A stretch of DNA of 64,000 nucleotides from NCBI RefSeq assembly GCF_034058155.1, contig NZ_CP139148.1, positions 2,480,001-2,544,000 of the forward strand, in the 5' to 3' direction. The notes beneath the pieces were generated by a model. It worked only from the letters and a program-made list of their open reading frames with translations, had not been told where the DNA came from and made no database searches. This document shows positions 34,447-42,945 of the stretch, one piece after another. How positions within the stretch are numbered: the stretch's first letter is position 1; each line of letters begins with the position of its first letter. The DNA is from Flavobacterium sp. KACC 22761. GTDB lineage: Bacteria > Bacteroidota > Bacteroidia > Flavobacteriales > Flavobacteriaceae. The translations under genes were made by a program, and so were the position numbers.

Positions 34447-35844
34447 TTACTTTTTTTCAGGCAAAGGCATTTTCCATACATTATTGATTACATCAGGTTG
34501 CGGACCATAAATACGCATGACAAACATAAAATTTTCGTCTTTTGGAGTAGGAAGCCAATTGCTTTCTTTGTCTTTTCCTGGAGAGTCTTTTTGCATGTAA
34601 ATAATCAAATCGCCATTGGATTCATATTTTAAGCCTTTGGTTTTGTTTCCAATAGAATACCGGTTTATCGGGTTTGAAACCAGAAAACGTTTTGGCAGAT
34701 TATACATGGTTATGCTCCAAAAGTATTTTGCTTCCGGAAGCTCGCTTTTATTGAATTTTAAAATATAATTGCTGTTTCCTTGTAGTGGCAGATTGTCTTT
34801 ATCGGTACTGCTTCCTGTGTAAACGGCTTCTTCTTTTGTATTTCCATAAATTCCAGCGGCAGCCGCAATTGCACGATTAAGATAATTGTTTTTTAACTCC
34901 GCTCGTGTCCCAAAAAGACTTCCGGCATCTTTTACATTATTTACCTTAGATCCTAATTCCTGTTTTGCCTCTGCAATTCCTTTTTCTATAGCTTTAATGG
35001 TTTCTGGTGGATATTTAGAACTGTCAAAAGGTGTTCCGGGTACAATTCCAATTTTAGCAAAACGAGCTCTAAGATCTTTTTCGCTAGTGTCCTCAGTTGT
35101 ATATTGTAATAAAGAATTTAAGATAGAAATGAATTGTGGAGAGCTGTAATCGCTTTCTTTCCAAGCAGGCAATGGCAAATTGTATTTTTTTGCTACTGGA
35201 GCTGTCTGTCGCGTAAACTCATGTAGCGGAATTAATTTATATTGTGCTTGTATTCTTTTAAGATTTGGCACATCAGATGGATCATGAAGTTGCGTACGGC
35301 CAACGAGAAAGATTAAATTGGTTTCAGAATGCAAAACCTTATTGATGCCTTTTGGCGTTTCGCCTTTCCAGTCTGGTCCAGCAATCAAGTATTTCCCGGG
35401 ATTGTTTCCCGTTGCGCGCGACCCAATATATTCATAATTGAACGTATATAAATCTACAAACTGCATGACATAATATCTGTCATTTTCAATTTTTGGAACT
35501 TCTAAAACAACTGGCTCGTCTGAAACATCTATAGCAGCCATTGAGTATGGAGTGTCATTGTTAATTGTTACAACTAGTGTATCGGCAGGAGTGGCACTCA
35601 TTGAAAAGTTCTTGAACTTGTTAAAACCTACATATTCTTTTGCTTCTTTGTTTATTGCACTGGCATAAATGGTTTTATAATTGTAAAACATCGGATAACC
35701 ATAGATCCATGCTTCCTTGGTAATAGCAGTTATTGAATCTGAAGAAACAGCTGTTTCTGCATTATCTTGCTTGTCTTTTGGCTGGTCTTTTTTGCACGCG
35801 GTGAATGCTAAAAGTACTAGGATTAAAAAAGAGAGATTTTTCAT
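34447..35844 (-). CDS. DUF1254/DUF1214 lipoprotein
   Basis: 465 aa. Lipoprotein signal ending AFTAC (Cys17). The DUF1254 part covers about residues 45-170 (EAWIYGYPMFYNYKTIYASA, NNDTPYSMAAIDVSDEPVVL, RYYVMQFVDLYTFNYEYIGS) and DUF1214 about 345-455 (YFWSITMYNLPKRFLVSN, NRYSIGN, LIIYMQKDSPGKDKESNWLP). The pair of domains is widespread in periplasmic proteins of unknown function. Monocistronic by position; downstream it meets the tRNA repeat. Confidence 0.85.
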   Translation of the reverse strand: MKNLSFLILVLLAFTACKKDQPKDKQDNAETAVSSDSITAITKEAWIYGYPMFYNYKTIYASAINKEAKEYVGFNKFKNFSMSATPADTLVVTINNDTPYSMAAIDVSDEPVVLEVPKIENDRYYVMQFVDLYTFNYEYIGSRATGNNPGKYLIAGPDWKGETPKGINKVLHSETNLIFLVGRTQLHDPSDVPNLKRIQAQYKLIPLHEFTRQTAPVAKKYNLPLPAWKESDYSSPQFISILNSLLQYTTEDTSEKDLRARFAKIGIVPGTPFDSSKYPPETIKAIEKGIAEAKQELGSKVNNVKDAGSLFGTRAELKNNYLNRAIAAAAGIYGNTKEEAVYTGSSTDKDNLPLQGNSNYILKFNKSELPEAKYFWSITMYNLPKRFLVSNPINRYSIGNKTKGLKYESNGDLIIYMQKDSPGKDKESNWLPTPKDENFMFVMRIYGPQPDVINNVWKMPLPEKK

Positions 35845-36019
35845 AATTCAAGGATTTGTTTCACATGAGACTATTTCTTGAATTTAAAATTAGATTTTAA
35901 AAAAAAGGACTTTATTTGTTTTTATCCTAAATATGGTTGCAACTTATAAAATGCAACCACATTTAATTGTATTGCAGAAGAATAGGGCTAAATACGCAAT
36001 TAAAGCGCAAATTTCAAAT

Positions 36020-36211
36020 CTATTTTTCAGATTGCTTTTTTCTGTTTTTGATTAAATAGAAAATGGAGAAAGCAAAAACAATTATATAAATGACAGCCAA
36101 TGCCGGCTTTTCAAATTTTAGCGTTTCGAAGTCAAATTGCTTAAACAATACTACACCCAAAATGATTGCGACGATCGAAAAAGTAAATCGTAATGCGTTT
36201 TTGTTTTCCAT
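36020..36211 (-). CDS. small two-helix membrane protein
   Basis: 63 aa: a short charged N-terminus, two membrane helices (about 8-24, FTFSIVAIILGVVLF, and 38-53, ALAVIYIIVFAFSIFYL) and a basic tail (KNRKKQSEK). Length and tidy topology suggest a real gene. No family recognised. Confidence 0.6.
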   Translation of the reverse strand: MENKNALRFTFSIVAIILGVVLFKQFDFETLKFEKPALAVIYIIVFAFSIFYLIKNRKKQSEK

Positions 36212-36341
36212 TTTTTAAAGTTTTATTAGGATTAAAATTCTTTCTGGTTATAAAGCTAATATAATGAAATAATTAATTCCGTTTTTATATTTTAGCAAAC
36301 AGAGAACGAGAAGTTTTCTATTCCCAAATCAAATTTAAAAT

Positions 36342-37136
36342 ATGTTCGTTTTCTTTTTTATCGGAATTTTGATTGCTTTAGTGTTGGCCATAATTGTGTT
36401 CAGAATTATTGAACCCATTTATCTGATGATTTACAATAAGCCATTGTATTTGTTTTGGTATCCAATTTTAAACCAAATTGATCCGAGAGATAAGACAATT
36501 TTAGGACGTGAATTTCCGTATTATTTTAATTTATCAGATAAAAAGAAAAGGTATTTTGAACACCGAGTAAAATGTTTTATTGAGCATTATAATTTTGAAG
36601 GAAAAGATATTGAAGTTACTCAGGACATGAAATTAATCATTGCCGGAACTTATGTAATGCTTACTTTCGGTCTGCGAAATTACCTGCTGGAATTATTTGA
36701 AAATATCATTATTTACCCAACATCGTATTATTCTACAATCAATCAAGCTTATCACAAAGGAGAATATAATCCTAGGATGAAAGCAGTTGTTTTTTCTTGG
36801 GAAGATTTCCTGAGCGGACACGAGACAAAAGATAATATCAATCTCGGATTACATGAATTTACGCATGTTTTGCACTTTTATTCTCGAAAAAGTTCAGAGC
36901 CTGGTGCGGTTATTTTCTATGATGAATTTACCGAAATCGAAAAGTATTTCGATGATGAATCTTTGAGGAATATCCTTAAAGAAAGAAATTATTTTAGAGA
37001 GTATGCTTATACCAATAAATTTGAGTTTTTGGCCGTAATTTTAGAGCATTTTTTTGAAACTCCGGAAATCTTTAAAAAGGAATTTCCAGAGTTGTTTGAA
37101 CGTGTGAGATTAATGATAAATTACACCGAACGGTAA
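36342..37136 (+). CDS. MtfA-like zinc peptidase (M90)
   Basis: 264 aa. One N-terminal membrane helix (about 2-24) is followed by a cytoplasmic or periplasmic domain with the zinc motif HEFTH (about residue 176-180, in NLGLHEFTHVLHFYS) and a downstream EFTEIEKYFDD and YTNKFEFLAVILEHFFE, where a conserved Glu is the third ligand. This is the pattern of MtfA, an aminopeptidase-like protein that in E. coli binds the regulator Mlc. Length matches the family (about 265). Its substrate here is unknown; neighbours give no clue. Confidence 0.85.
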   Translation: MFVFFFIGILIALVLAIIVFRIIEPIYLMIYNKPLYLFWYPILNQIDPRDKTILGREFPYYFNLSDKKKRYFEHRVKCFIEHYNFEGKDIEVTQDMKLIIAGTYVMLTFGLRNYLLELFENIIIYPTSYYSTINQAYHKGEYNPRMKAVVFSWEDFLSGHETKDNINLGLHEFTHVLHFYSRKSSEPGAVIFYDEFTEIEKYFDDESLRNILKERNYFREYAYTNKFEFLAVILEHFFETPEIFKKEFPELFERVRLMINYTER

Positions 37137-37144
37137 AGAACAAC

Positions 37145-37891
37145 TTATTCTTCCAATATTTTTTCGGTGTCAATAGCGTTGTTTTCCTGATATAATTTTT
37201 GGCCAATTTTTCCAGTATCACCGAGAGCGCGACCTTTTATAAGCCAAGCAATTCCAAAAGCAAAAAGAGCAATAGTTTCGAAAACCAAAGTGGAATAAGC
37301 AAACAGTTTAAATTTTTCTGAAATTGGCACTAGAATCAGTGAGGCTAAAATCGTATAACCGCAAAATTTATAAATATTGTTTTCATTCAAGATGCTTTTT
37401 GGGGTTCCAGTTTCGTTTGTCTGACCAATCGTAAAAACATTAATAGCGAGTAAAGCCAATATCAAAAAGAAGACTCCTGCAAATCCGTAATGAATCCATC
37501 CCAGCCAAGTTTTGGCTGACGGAATGAGCGTGTATATTTTTTGTGAGAAGTCAGCTGGATTTGTGGGAACTAGAGCAACTCCAATTGCCATGACTCCTGC
37601 AATATTGGTCAGCAAATTATCATTTTTTAAGACAGAAATATTTCCATGGCCTTTGTATCTTATCAAAAACAAACCGACAGCACACAAAATTCCAGTAAAA
37701 ATTTCTCTAAGATTAGTATAGTAATAATCGCTGATAGAAGGCTGAATTGAAGTCTGAAAAAAAGGAATCAGAGAAAAGCCAACTAAAAGAATGGGCAGAC
37801 ATATTCCTAAATACCCGATCGCACGCCTGATTCTTCTGTAAGTAAAAATATCAAAGCTTTCAATTTTGACTTCTTTGTTGTTTATCTTCAT
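37145..37891 (-). CDS. hypothetical multi-pass membrane protein
   Basis: 248 aa, about six or seven membrane helices (e.g. about 27-49, 66-82, 96-109, 133-151, 170-187, 193-213). A conserved-looking loop 'SDYYYTNLREIFTG' follows the first helix, and 'LVPTNPADFSQ' precedes another. I do not recognise the family. It is convergent with the M90 gene, ten bases apart. Confidence 0.7.
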   Translation of the reverse strand: MKINNKEVKIESFDIFTYRRIRRAIGYLGICLPILLVGFSLIPFFQTSIQPSISDYYYTNLREIFTGILCAVGLFLIRYKGHGNISVLKNDNLLTNIAGVMAIGVALVPTNPADFSQKIYTLIPSAKTWLGWIHYGFAGVFFLILALLAINVFTIGQTNETGTPKSILNENNIYKFCGYTILASLILVPISEKFKLFAYSTLVFETIALFAFGIAWLIKGRALGDTGKIGQKLYQENNAIDTEKILEE

Positions 37892-37968
37892 AAAGATTTT
37901 ATTTATGCAATAATAAAGTTATGAGAATATTTTGTAAGTATTTGGAAATTGGTGCTTGAATCCGTTTT

Positions 37969-38433
37969 TTATTTCTTCGAAAAAATATTCTCGACAACCC
38001 AAGCTGGGCCAATCAATAAAAACTGAAGATCTTTTAAAAAAGAAGGTTTTTTGCCTTCAATATTGTGTCCGTAAAATTGTCCGATCCAAGCAATGACAAA
38101 TACACCAATTGAAAACATCCATAAAGGCACGAACTGACCAATGTAGTAATTTACAATAAGGCAAATGCCAGAGAAAATAGCAATTTTAATCGCCATAGAA
38201 ATTGATAATCGAATGTAAAAAACGAGAACAAAAAGTAAAACTACAAAAGCCCAGTTTTCAATAATTGGCATATTTAGTTTTAGTAAATTATAGATAAACT
38301 CGCTCGGAATACTCATTAATAAACCAACAATCGAAAAAAAGATTGCAGGAACGCAAACATAATGTATGGCTTTGTTTTTTGGGTTTTGATGACTTACGGC
38401 ATATTCAGCAAACCATTGATCTAATGTTCTCAT
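37969..38433 (-). CDS. Mpo1-like (DUF962) membrane protein
   Basis: 154 aa with four membrane helices. The family's two histidine motifs are clear: HQNPKNKAIHYVCVP near the N-terminus and WIGQFYGHNIEGKKP near the C-terminus. In yeast, Mpo1 is an iron-dependent dioxygenase of 2-hydroxy fatty acids; bacterial relatives are named by homology only. The arrangement suggests a related oxygenase acting on membrane lipids. Alone on the minus strand. Confidence 0.88.
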   Translation of the reverse strand: MRTLDQWFAEYAVSHQNPKNKAIHYVCVPAIFFSIVGLLMSIPSEFIYNLLKLNMPIIENWAFVVLLFVLVFYIRLSISMAIKIAIFSGICLIVNYYIGQFVPLWMFSIGVFVIAWIGQFYGHNIEGKKPSFLKDLQFLLIGPAWVVENIFSKK

Positions 38434-38500
38434 TTTTTTGGTTTTAGTAGTTAGTTGACGTAAATCTAATGAAAAATCTTTTTACTTAAACAGAATAAAA

Positions 38501-38580
38501 TTTCTCTCGCAGATTTGGCAGATTAAACAGATTTTGATCTAAAAAAAGAAATCGGCTTAATCTGCCGAATCTGCGAGAAA
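38501..38580. repeat. inverted repeat with CTCGCAGATT words
   Basis: TCTCTCGCAGATTTGGCAGA on the left and TCTGCCGAATCTGCGAGA on the right bracket about 30 bases. Sequence style (agatttggcagatt / aatctgcgaga) is that of the larger nested element at 46844-47100. Confidence 0.7.
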
Positions 38581-38586
38581 CCAAAA

Positions 38587-39825
38587 TTAAATTTTTTGAG
38601 TTACGTTATACTCAAAAATAGTATCCCACAATTCATCAATTGTAAAAAGCGCTTCTTTTAGCGGAATAACTTTCCATTTTCCATTGTTTTCAATGCCAAG
38701 GCCAATATTTTTCAACTTCAATAAAGCATCATTGACATCAAAATCCAAATCGGTATTCAATTTGGTTTTAAACCAAGATTCTATTTGATTGTCGAGTTCT
38801 TCGGCGGTTAAAGGTTTTTCGCTTTTGTGTAAAAATGAATAGGCCAAAATAGTTTCTTTTAAGACCTCTTCTTCAGATGAATTCAAGAGCGAATAAAAGG
38901 CACCGCTGTTGTTTCCGAGATTTTTGAAATACAAACTATCAGAAAGTAATTTAGAATATCGGATTTTTTTATTTATGAAATTGTTGTACTGGCGAAAGCA
39001 ATAAGCAGATAAAATTCCCAGCGCAATCAAACCTTGATTTAAGGAAGTTTTACTATTCAGTAAATCAATAGCTTCTCCCGTTTCATAAGCATTGTACATA
39101 TTGATTAAAGCCGGAATTACTTTTGCGCTTAATAATGAAATGCCACCGAAAACTCCTGGAATCCACAGCAACATTTTATCCTTTATGGACATTCTCGGAA
39201 TTGCATTTGGAAAAATGGTTTCAAGATCATTTTTTGGAACGCGCTTAAAGATTTTTAAAGAGATAGAACCCGGGTCAATTGGCATTTTGCCTAATTTGAC
39301 TTTCTTTTTATTCAGAAAATCGGCATCACTGTAATTGAGGTAAACTAAAACACGATCATAATATTCGACTTCAATTTCTTTTTTCCAGAAAAAATATTTT
39401 TTGACTTTTTCAGTCGCTTTATGATGCCCGCGTGCATAAAGTTCAAAATCCTTGAAGGCGTTGAAATCAATTTCGAGATTCAAGCCAATCAAATCAGATT
39501 CTGTAAAAGCTTCGTCCAGTGTTTTTTGATCAATTCGGTAATAATTTCCACGTTCTAAAACCTGAAGCAATGTTTCCTTGAATGCCGAAAAGTCACTTTT
39601 GCCAATAAATTGACGGCGTTCTTTTTTGCTCAAATCTGGATCAAACAAAGCATAGTTTTGTTTCAGATTTCGATTCAGATTAAAAGATTCATAGTGATAA
39701 TAATGTTCGATAATGTCAAACAATTTTTTAAAATCAGCTTCTTCGTCAGGATTTTTAGCGAAAGCAGCGATTTGCTGTTCCAATAAAAATTCTTTGTTGA
39801 ACGGAATATAATGTTCTAGGATCAT
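38587..39825 (-). CDS. TMEM143/DUF3754-family membrane protein
   Basis: 412 aa. The N-terminal part (about 1-200) is soluble with many Tyr/Phe, and two membrane helices follow (about 224-246 and 265-284, GVFGGISLLSAKVIPALINM and QGLIALGILSAYCFRQYN). A basic segment then leads into the C-terminal helical domain (LKETILAYSFLHKSEKPLTA). The pattern 'FKRVPKNDLETIFPN' in the middle matches TMEM143-like DUF3754 proteins. Function unknown. Confidence 0.8.
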   Translation of the reverse strand: MILEHYIPFNKEFLLEQQIAAFAKNPDEEADFKKLFDIIEHYYHYESFNLNRNLKQNYALFDPDLSKKERRQFIGKSDFSAFKETLLQVLERGNYYRIDQKTLDEAFTESDLIGLNLEIDFNAFKDFELYARGHHKATEKVKKYFFWKKEIEVEYYDRVLVYLNYSDADFLNKKKVKLGKMPIDPGSISLKIFKRVPKNDLETIFPNAIPRMSIKDKMLLWIPGVFGGISLLSAKVIPALINMYNAYETGEAIDLLNSKTSLNQGLIALGILSAYCFRQYNNFINKKIRYSKLLSDSLYFKNLGNNSGAFYSLLNSSEEEVLKETILAYSFLHKSEKPLTAEELDNQIESWFKTKLNTDLDFDVNDALLKLKNIGLGIENNGKWKVIPLKEALFTIDELWDTIFEYNVTQKI

Positions 39826-40230
39826 GTTGATTTCTGGGCTTTAATGCGTGGCGTTTACAACATGCAAAAATACTGCCTGAAATTTGATTTCGAAAAAGTT
39901 TTTTTGGTTAGAGAAAGTATTGAAAATAAAAAAGTGAGATTTATATCGGTTCCAGCGATTAAAATCCCACTTAAAAGTTCCAAAAAAAAATAGTGACAAA
40001 ATTTACCTGATTTCCTAATCAGAAATCATATTCTACAAGAATAAATGATTACCACAAGTTTACTATAAAATAAAATAGCGGCTATGCGTATTTATACCTG
40101 TTTTTGTGAATGAATGCAAATTATTGGTAAATGATTTGTTTGGTGATGTGATAAAAAAAGCCGTCAGAAAGAAGCCTTCGGAATTTAAATCTCAAAAACA
40201 TTTACTTGAACTATATTATTCTTTTTTAAT
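39826..40230. other. intergenic region, nothing assignable
   Basis: About 400 bases. A weak hairpin (AAGTGAGATTT ... AAATCCCACTT, 39934-39975) could end transcription into the DUF3754 gene from the far side; otherwise I see no gene, RNA or repeat. Confidence 0.35.
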
Positions 40231-40446
40231 TTATTTTAATGTTTTTTTGATGAGCTGAAAAACAACATCTTCATGTGCTTTTTCCATTATAGAATAATCT
40301 TTCTTGATATTGTCAGCCTTAACTCCTTGCACCGAACCGTTTATGCACTGTCTGATATAATATTTTGAAACTTCGTATTTTAAAAACAAAGCTTCTAATA
40401 TAGTAGAATTGTAGGAATTATAGTTTTTTGCCTTACTCTTACCCAT
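40231..40446 (-). CDS. small hypothetical protein
   Basis: 71 aa, basic N-terminus (GKSKAKNYN), then predicted helix (STILEALFLKYEVSKYYIRQ) and charged C-terminus. No family recognised. Support for a real gene comes from a good promoter: TTG-N21-TATATTTG on the minus strand just upstream. Confidence 0.55.
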   Translation of the reverse strand: MGKSKAKNYNSYNSTILEALFLKYEVSKYYIRQCINGSVQGVKADNIKKDYSIMEKAHEDVVFQLIKKTLK

Positions 40447-40473
40447 TGTTTAATTTGTTTTAAATATCGAAAA

Positions 40474-40505
40474 CAAATATAAATGGTAATCTCGGACAAA
40501 ACCAA
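40474..40505 (-). promoter_or_regulatory. promoter of the 71-aa gene
   Basis: On the minus strand, TTG (complement of 40503-40505), a 21-base gap, then TATATTTG (complement of 40474-40481). This fits the Bacteroidetes TTG / TAnnTTTG consensus with normal spacing, 28 bases ahead of the ATG. Confidence 0.6.
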
Positions 40506-40938
40506 AAAAAACGAGAATAATTTCTTACAAAATAGTAATATAATTCTAGTTGATGTGAAAATTATTGCTGATAATTAAGGTTTTAGTATGATCAGGCTAG
40601 AGAAAAAGCTCTAGTTTCGTTGTGAAATGAAGCGGTCGAAAATCTAAAAAAGTAATTTGTATTTAGAAAATACGTCTTCGGTTTGTAAGAAAGAAGAGAA
40701 ACGGGATAAACAAAATTCAGAAGTTTTTTTAGATTTTTTCTGAAGTGATGTATGTTGCAAGAGCTTGAGTAGTTTATGTATACTGTTTTCTTATTTGAAT
40801 TATTTTTTGCGATCTGACCTTTAAATATCGAAAGAATTTACTTAGATAAAAATTTCAATTTTGAAAGTTTTTACTTAACTTTAAATTACGATACCACTAT
40901 AATCTTTTTTAAAGAAAAAGAGAATTAAAACCGGCCCC
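40506..40938. other. long intergenic region before the 70-aa gene
   Basis: About 430 bases. A hairpin AGAGAAAAAGCTCT (40602-40615) is visible, plus TAACTTTA at 40876-40883, a partial -7 box. No ORF, tRNA or repeat was recognised. Confidence 0.35.
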
Positions 40939-41151
40939 ATGATAGTTGAAGTTTTCAAAACAAATGTGCAGAAAGAAGCAGACAAAAACTATGTCGTTGC
41001 CGTTATACAAGCCCAATTCCCGGATTATAAAATTAATTTTGATTTAGAAGATTGTGATAAAATATTGCGGGTCGAAGGCATTGATATAAAATATGATAAT
41101 ATTATCGATTATGTTAATTGCCTTGGTTATACTTGTGTGAGGTTGGAGTAA
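40939..41151 (+). CDS. small HMA-like-fold protein
   Basis: 70 aa. The order strand (MIVEVFKTNV), helix (NYVVAVIQAQFPD), strand (YKINFDLED), strand (KILRVEG), helix (YDNIIDYVNCLGY), strand (TCVRLE) is that of the heavy-metal-associated ferredoxin-like fold, but no CxxC metal site is present. Position 59 bases before the sulP ATG may be a two-gene unit. Family not confirmed; the fold is inferred from the pattern. Confidence 0.65.
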   Translation: MIVEVFKTNVQKEADKNYVVAVIQAQFPDYKINFDLEDCDKILRVEGIDIKYDNIIDYVNCLGYTCVRLE

Positions 41152-41196
41152 TCTATATTTTTCTCTTGATTTATCGAGTTGTTAGGCATTGTTTTC

Positions 41197-41204
41197 TACA
41201 TTTG
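41197..41204 (+). promoter_or_regulatory. TACATTTG box before sulP
   Basis: TACATTTG matches TAnnTTTG, seven bases ahead of the ATG, so a transcript would be nearly leaderless. A TTG lies 15 bases upstream, shorter than usual spacing. Confidence 0.4.
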
Positions 41205-41210
41205 TGGCCT

Positions 41211-42740
41211 ATGAAAAAAGCATCACAACTCTTCGATTTTAGTCAGAAAGTCAATTACAAAAACGAAATTTTAGCCGGTTTTACGGTCGCAATGACAATG
41301 ATTCCAGAATCGCTTTCATTTGCTATTTTAGCTGGATTTCCGCCATTAGTTGGATTATATGCTGCTTTTATTGCCGGATTAGTTACCGCAATTTTTGGAG
41401 GAAGACCGGGAATGATTTCGGGCGGGGCAGGAGCAACAGTAATTGTCTTGATTGCTTTAATGAAATCACACGGAATAGAATATGTTTTTGCTGCCGTTGC
41501 ATTGGGCGGTGTAGTGCAAATTTGCATTGGACTTTTTAAACTCGGCAAATTTATTCGACTCGTGCCACAACCCGTAATGTTTGGTTTTGTAAACGGGTTG
41601 GCAGTTGTCATTTTCATGTCGCAATTAGAACAATTTAAAACTGTAATAAATGGACAGGTTTCTTGGCTTCAAGGAACTCCTTTATACATTATGCTTGGTT
41701 TAGTTGCGCTTACTATTGCAATTGTTTTAGTTTTTCCTAAAATTACAAAAGCAATTCCGGCTTCGTTAGTTGCCATTATGGTTGTTTTTGCTTTAGTGAT
41801 TGTTTTCAATATTGAAACTAAAACAGTCGAAGATATCGCTTCGGTTCAAGGCGGATTTCCTCCGTTTCATATTCCGAATATTCCAATTTCTTTTGAGACT
41901 TTAAAAATTATTTTTCCGTATTCAGTAATTGTTGCAGCGGTAGGTTTGACTGAAGGTTTGCTGACGCTGAATTTAGTGGATGAAATTACGGGAACTCGAG
42001 GAAATAGCAATCGCGAATGCATTGCACAAGGAAGCTCGAATATTTTAAATGGCTTTTTCTACGGAATGGGAGGTTGCCCAATGATTGCGCAAACTCTGGT
42101 AAATCTTGGCGCCGGTTCACGCGCCCGACTTTCGGGAATTATTGCTGCGTTGACTATTTTAATGATTATACTTTTTGGAGCGCCAGTAATTGGTAAATTG
42201 CCAATGGCCGCATTAGTTGGCGTAATGATGATGGTGGCAATTACCACGTTTGAATGGGCAAGTTTCAGGATTATCAACAAAATGCCGAAACATGATATTT
42301 TTGTTGGAATTCTGGTTGCTTTAATTACAATCGTACTGCATAATCTGGCTTTGGCAGTTTTGATTGGTGTAATTATTTCGGCTTTGGTTTTTGCGTGGGA
42401 AAGTGCCAAAAGAATTCGTGCCAGAAACTATATTGATGAAAACGGAATAAAACATTACGAAATTTATGGACCATTGTTTTTTGGTTCGACCACTACTTTT
42501 TTAGAAAAATTTGATGTCCAAAATGATCCCAATCATGTCATTATTGATTTTAAAGAAAGCCGAGTTTCTGATATGTCAGCGATTGAAGCCCTAAATAATT
42601 TGACTAAAAAATACAAAGAACAAAACAAAACGGTAGAATTACAGTATTTGAGCGAGGACTGCCGAAAATTACTCAAAAATGCCGATGCTGTTATTAATGT
42701 CAATGTAATTGAAGATCCTACTTATAAAGTGGTTAGTTAA
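41211..42740 (+). CDS. SulP-family anion transporter
   Basis: 509 aa from the ATG at 41211. The open frame continues 31 codons upstream, but that part lies in the promoter region and does not fit the family. About 11-12 membrane helices include TVAMTMIPESLSFAILAGFP (the SulP signature region with its Pro/Ser motif) and IAGLVTAIFGGRPGMISGGA. A C-terminal STAS domain (about residues 415-509, GPLFFGSTTTFLEKFD, HVIIDFKESRVSDMSAIEAL) is present. Substrates in the family include sulfate, bicarbonate and chloride; I cannot tell which here. Confidence 0.92.
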   Translation: MKKASQLFDFSQKVNYKNEILAGFTVAMTMIPESLSFAILAGFPPLVGLYAAFIAGLVTAIFGGRPGMISGGAGATVIVLIALMKSHGIEYVFAAVALGGVVQICIGLFKLGKFIRLVPQPVMFGFVNGLAVVIFMSQLEQFKTVINGQVSWLQGTPLYIMLGLVALTIAIVLVFPKITKAIPASLVAIMVVFALVIVFNIETKTVEDIASVQGGFPPFHIPNIPISFETLKIIFPYSVIVAAVGLTEGLLTLNLVDEITGTRGNSNRECIAQGSSNILNGFFYGMGGCPMIAQTLVNLGAGSRARLSGIIAALTILMIILFGAPVIGKLPMAALVGVMMMVAITTFEWASFRIINKMPKHDIFVGILVALITIVLHNLALAVLIGVIISALVFAWESAKRIRARNYIDENGIKHYEIYGPLFFGSTTTFLEKFDVQNDPNHVIIDFKESRVSDMSAIEALNNLTKKYKEQNKTVELQYLSEDCRKLLKNADAVINVNVIEDPTYKVVS

Positions 42741-42778
42741 TTAGATAACGTGACAATTTGCCAATTAGATAATTAGAC
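42735..42778. repeat. AATTAGATAATTAG repeat, plus strand copy
   Basis: TTAATTAGATAA and CCAATTAGATAATTAG in tandem after the SulP stop. Relatives are at 4537-4577, 42929-42953, 45441-45468 and 45541-45568. Confidence 0.6.
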
Positions 42779-42784
42779 GATGAT

Positions 42785-42853
42785 TGTCACCCTGAGCGAA
42801 GTCGAAGAGCGCTCCAATTGGCACGTGGGCTTCGACTCCGCTCAGCCTGACAA
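42785..42853. repeat. TCACCCTGAGCG inverted repeat, copy 2
   Basis: TGTCACCCTGAGCGAAGTCG on the left and CGACTCCGCTCAGCCTGACA on the right, near-perfect inverted arms with a short central spacer. Same family as 31976-32066. Confidence 0.75.
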
Positions 42854-42876
42854 AAGGATATAGACAAACAAAAAAC

Positions 42877-42906
42877 AACCCGACAGGCTTAACAACCTGT
42901 CGGGTT
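42877..42906. terminator. terminator between sulP and the surface protein gene
   Basis: AACCCGACAGG pairs with CCTGTCGGGTT across a loop of eight bases; TTT follows. It lies between convergent genes. Confidence 0.8.
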
Positions 42907-42945
42907 TCTCAGATAGTATTCAAAATTTTCTAATTGCCACATTAT

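Noticed and set aside
40602..40615. Riboswitch or attenuator ahead of the 70-aa gene
   Set aside because: One small hairpin without conserved surroundings; nothing like a known riboswitch.
41118..41210. Upstream extension of the SulP gene, overlapping the 70-aa gene
   Set aside because: It crosses the TACATTTG box and adds residues that do not fit the family; the ATG at 41211 is better.
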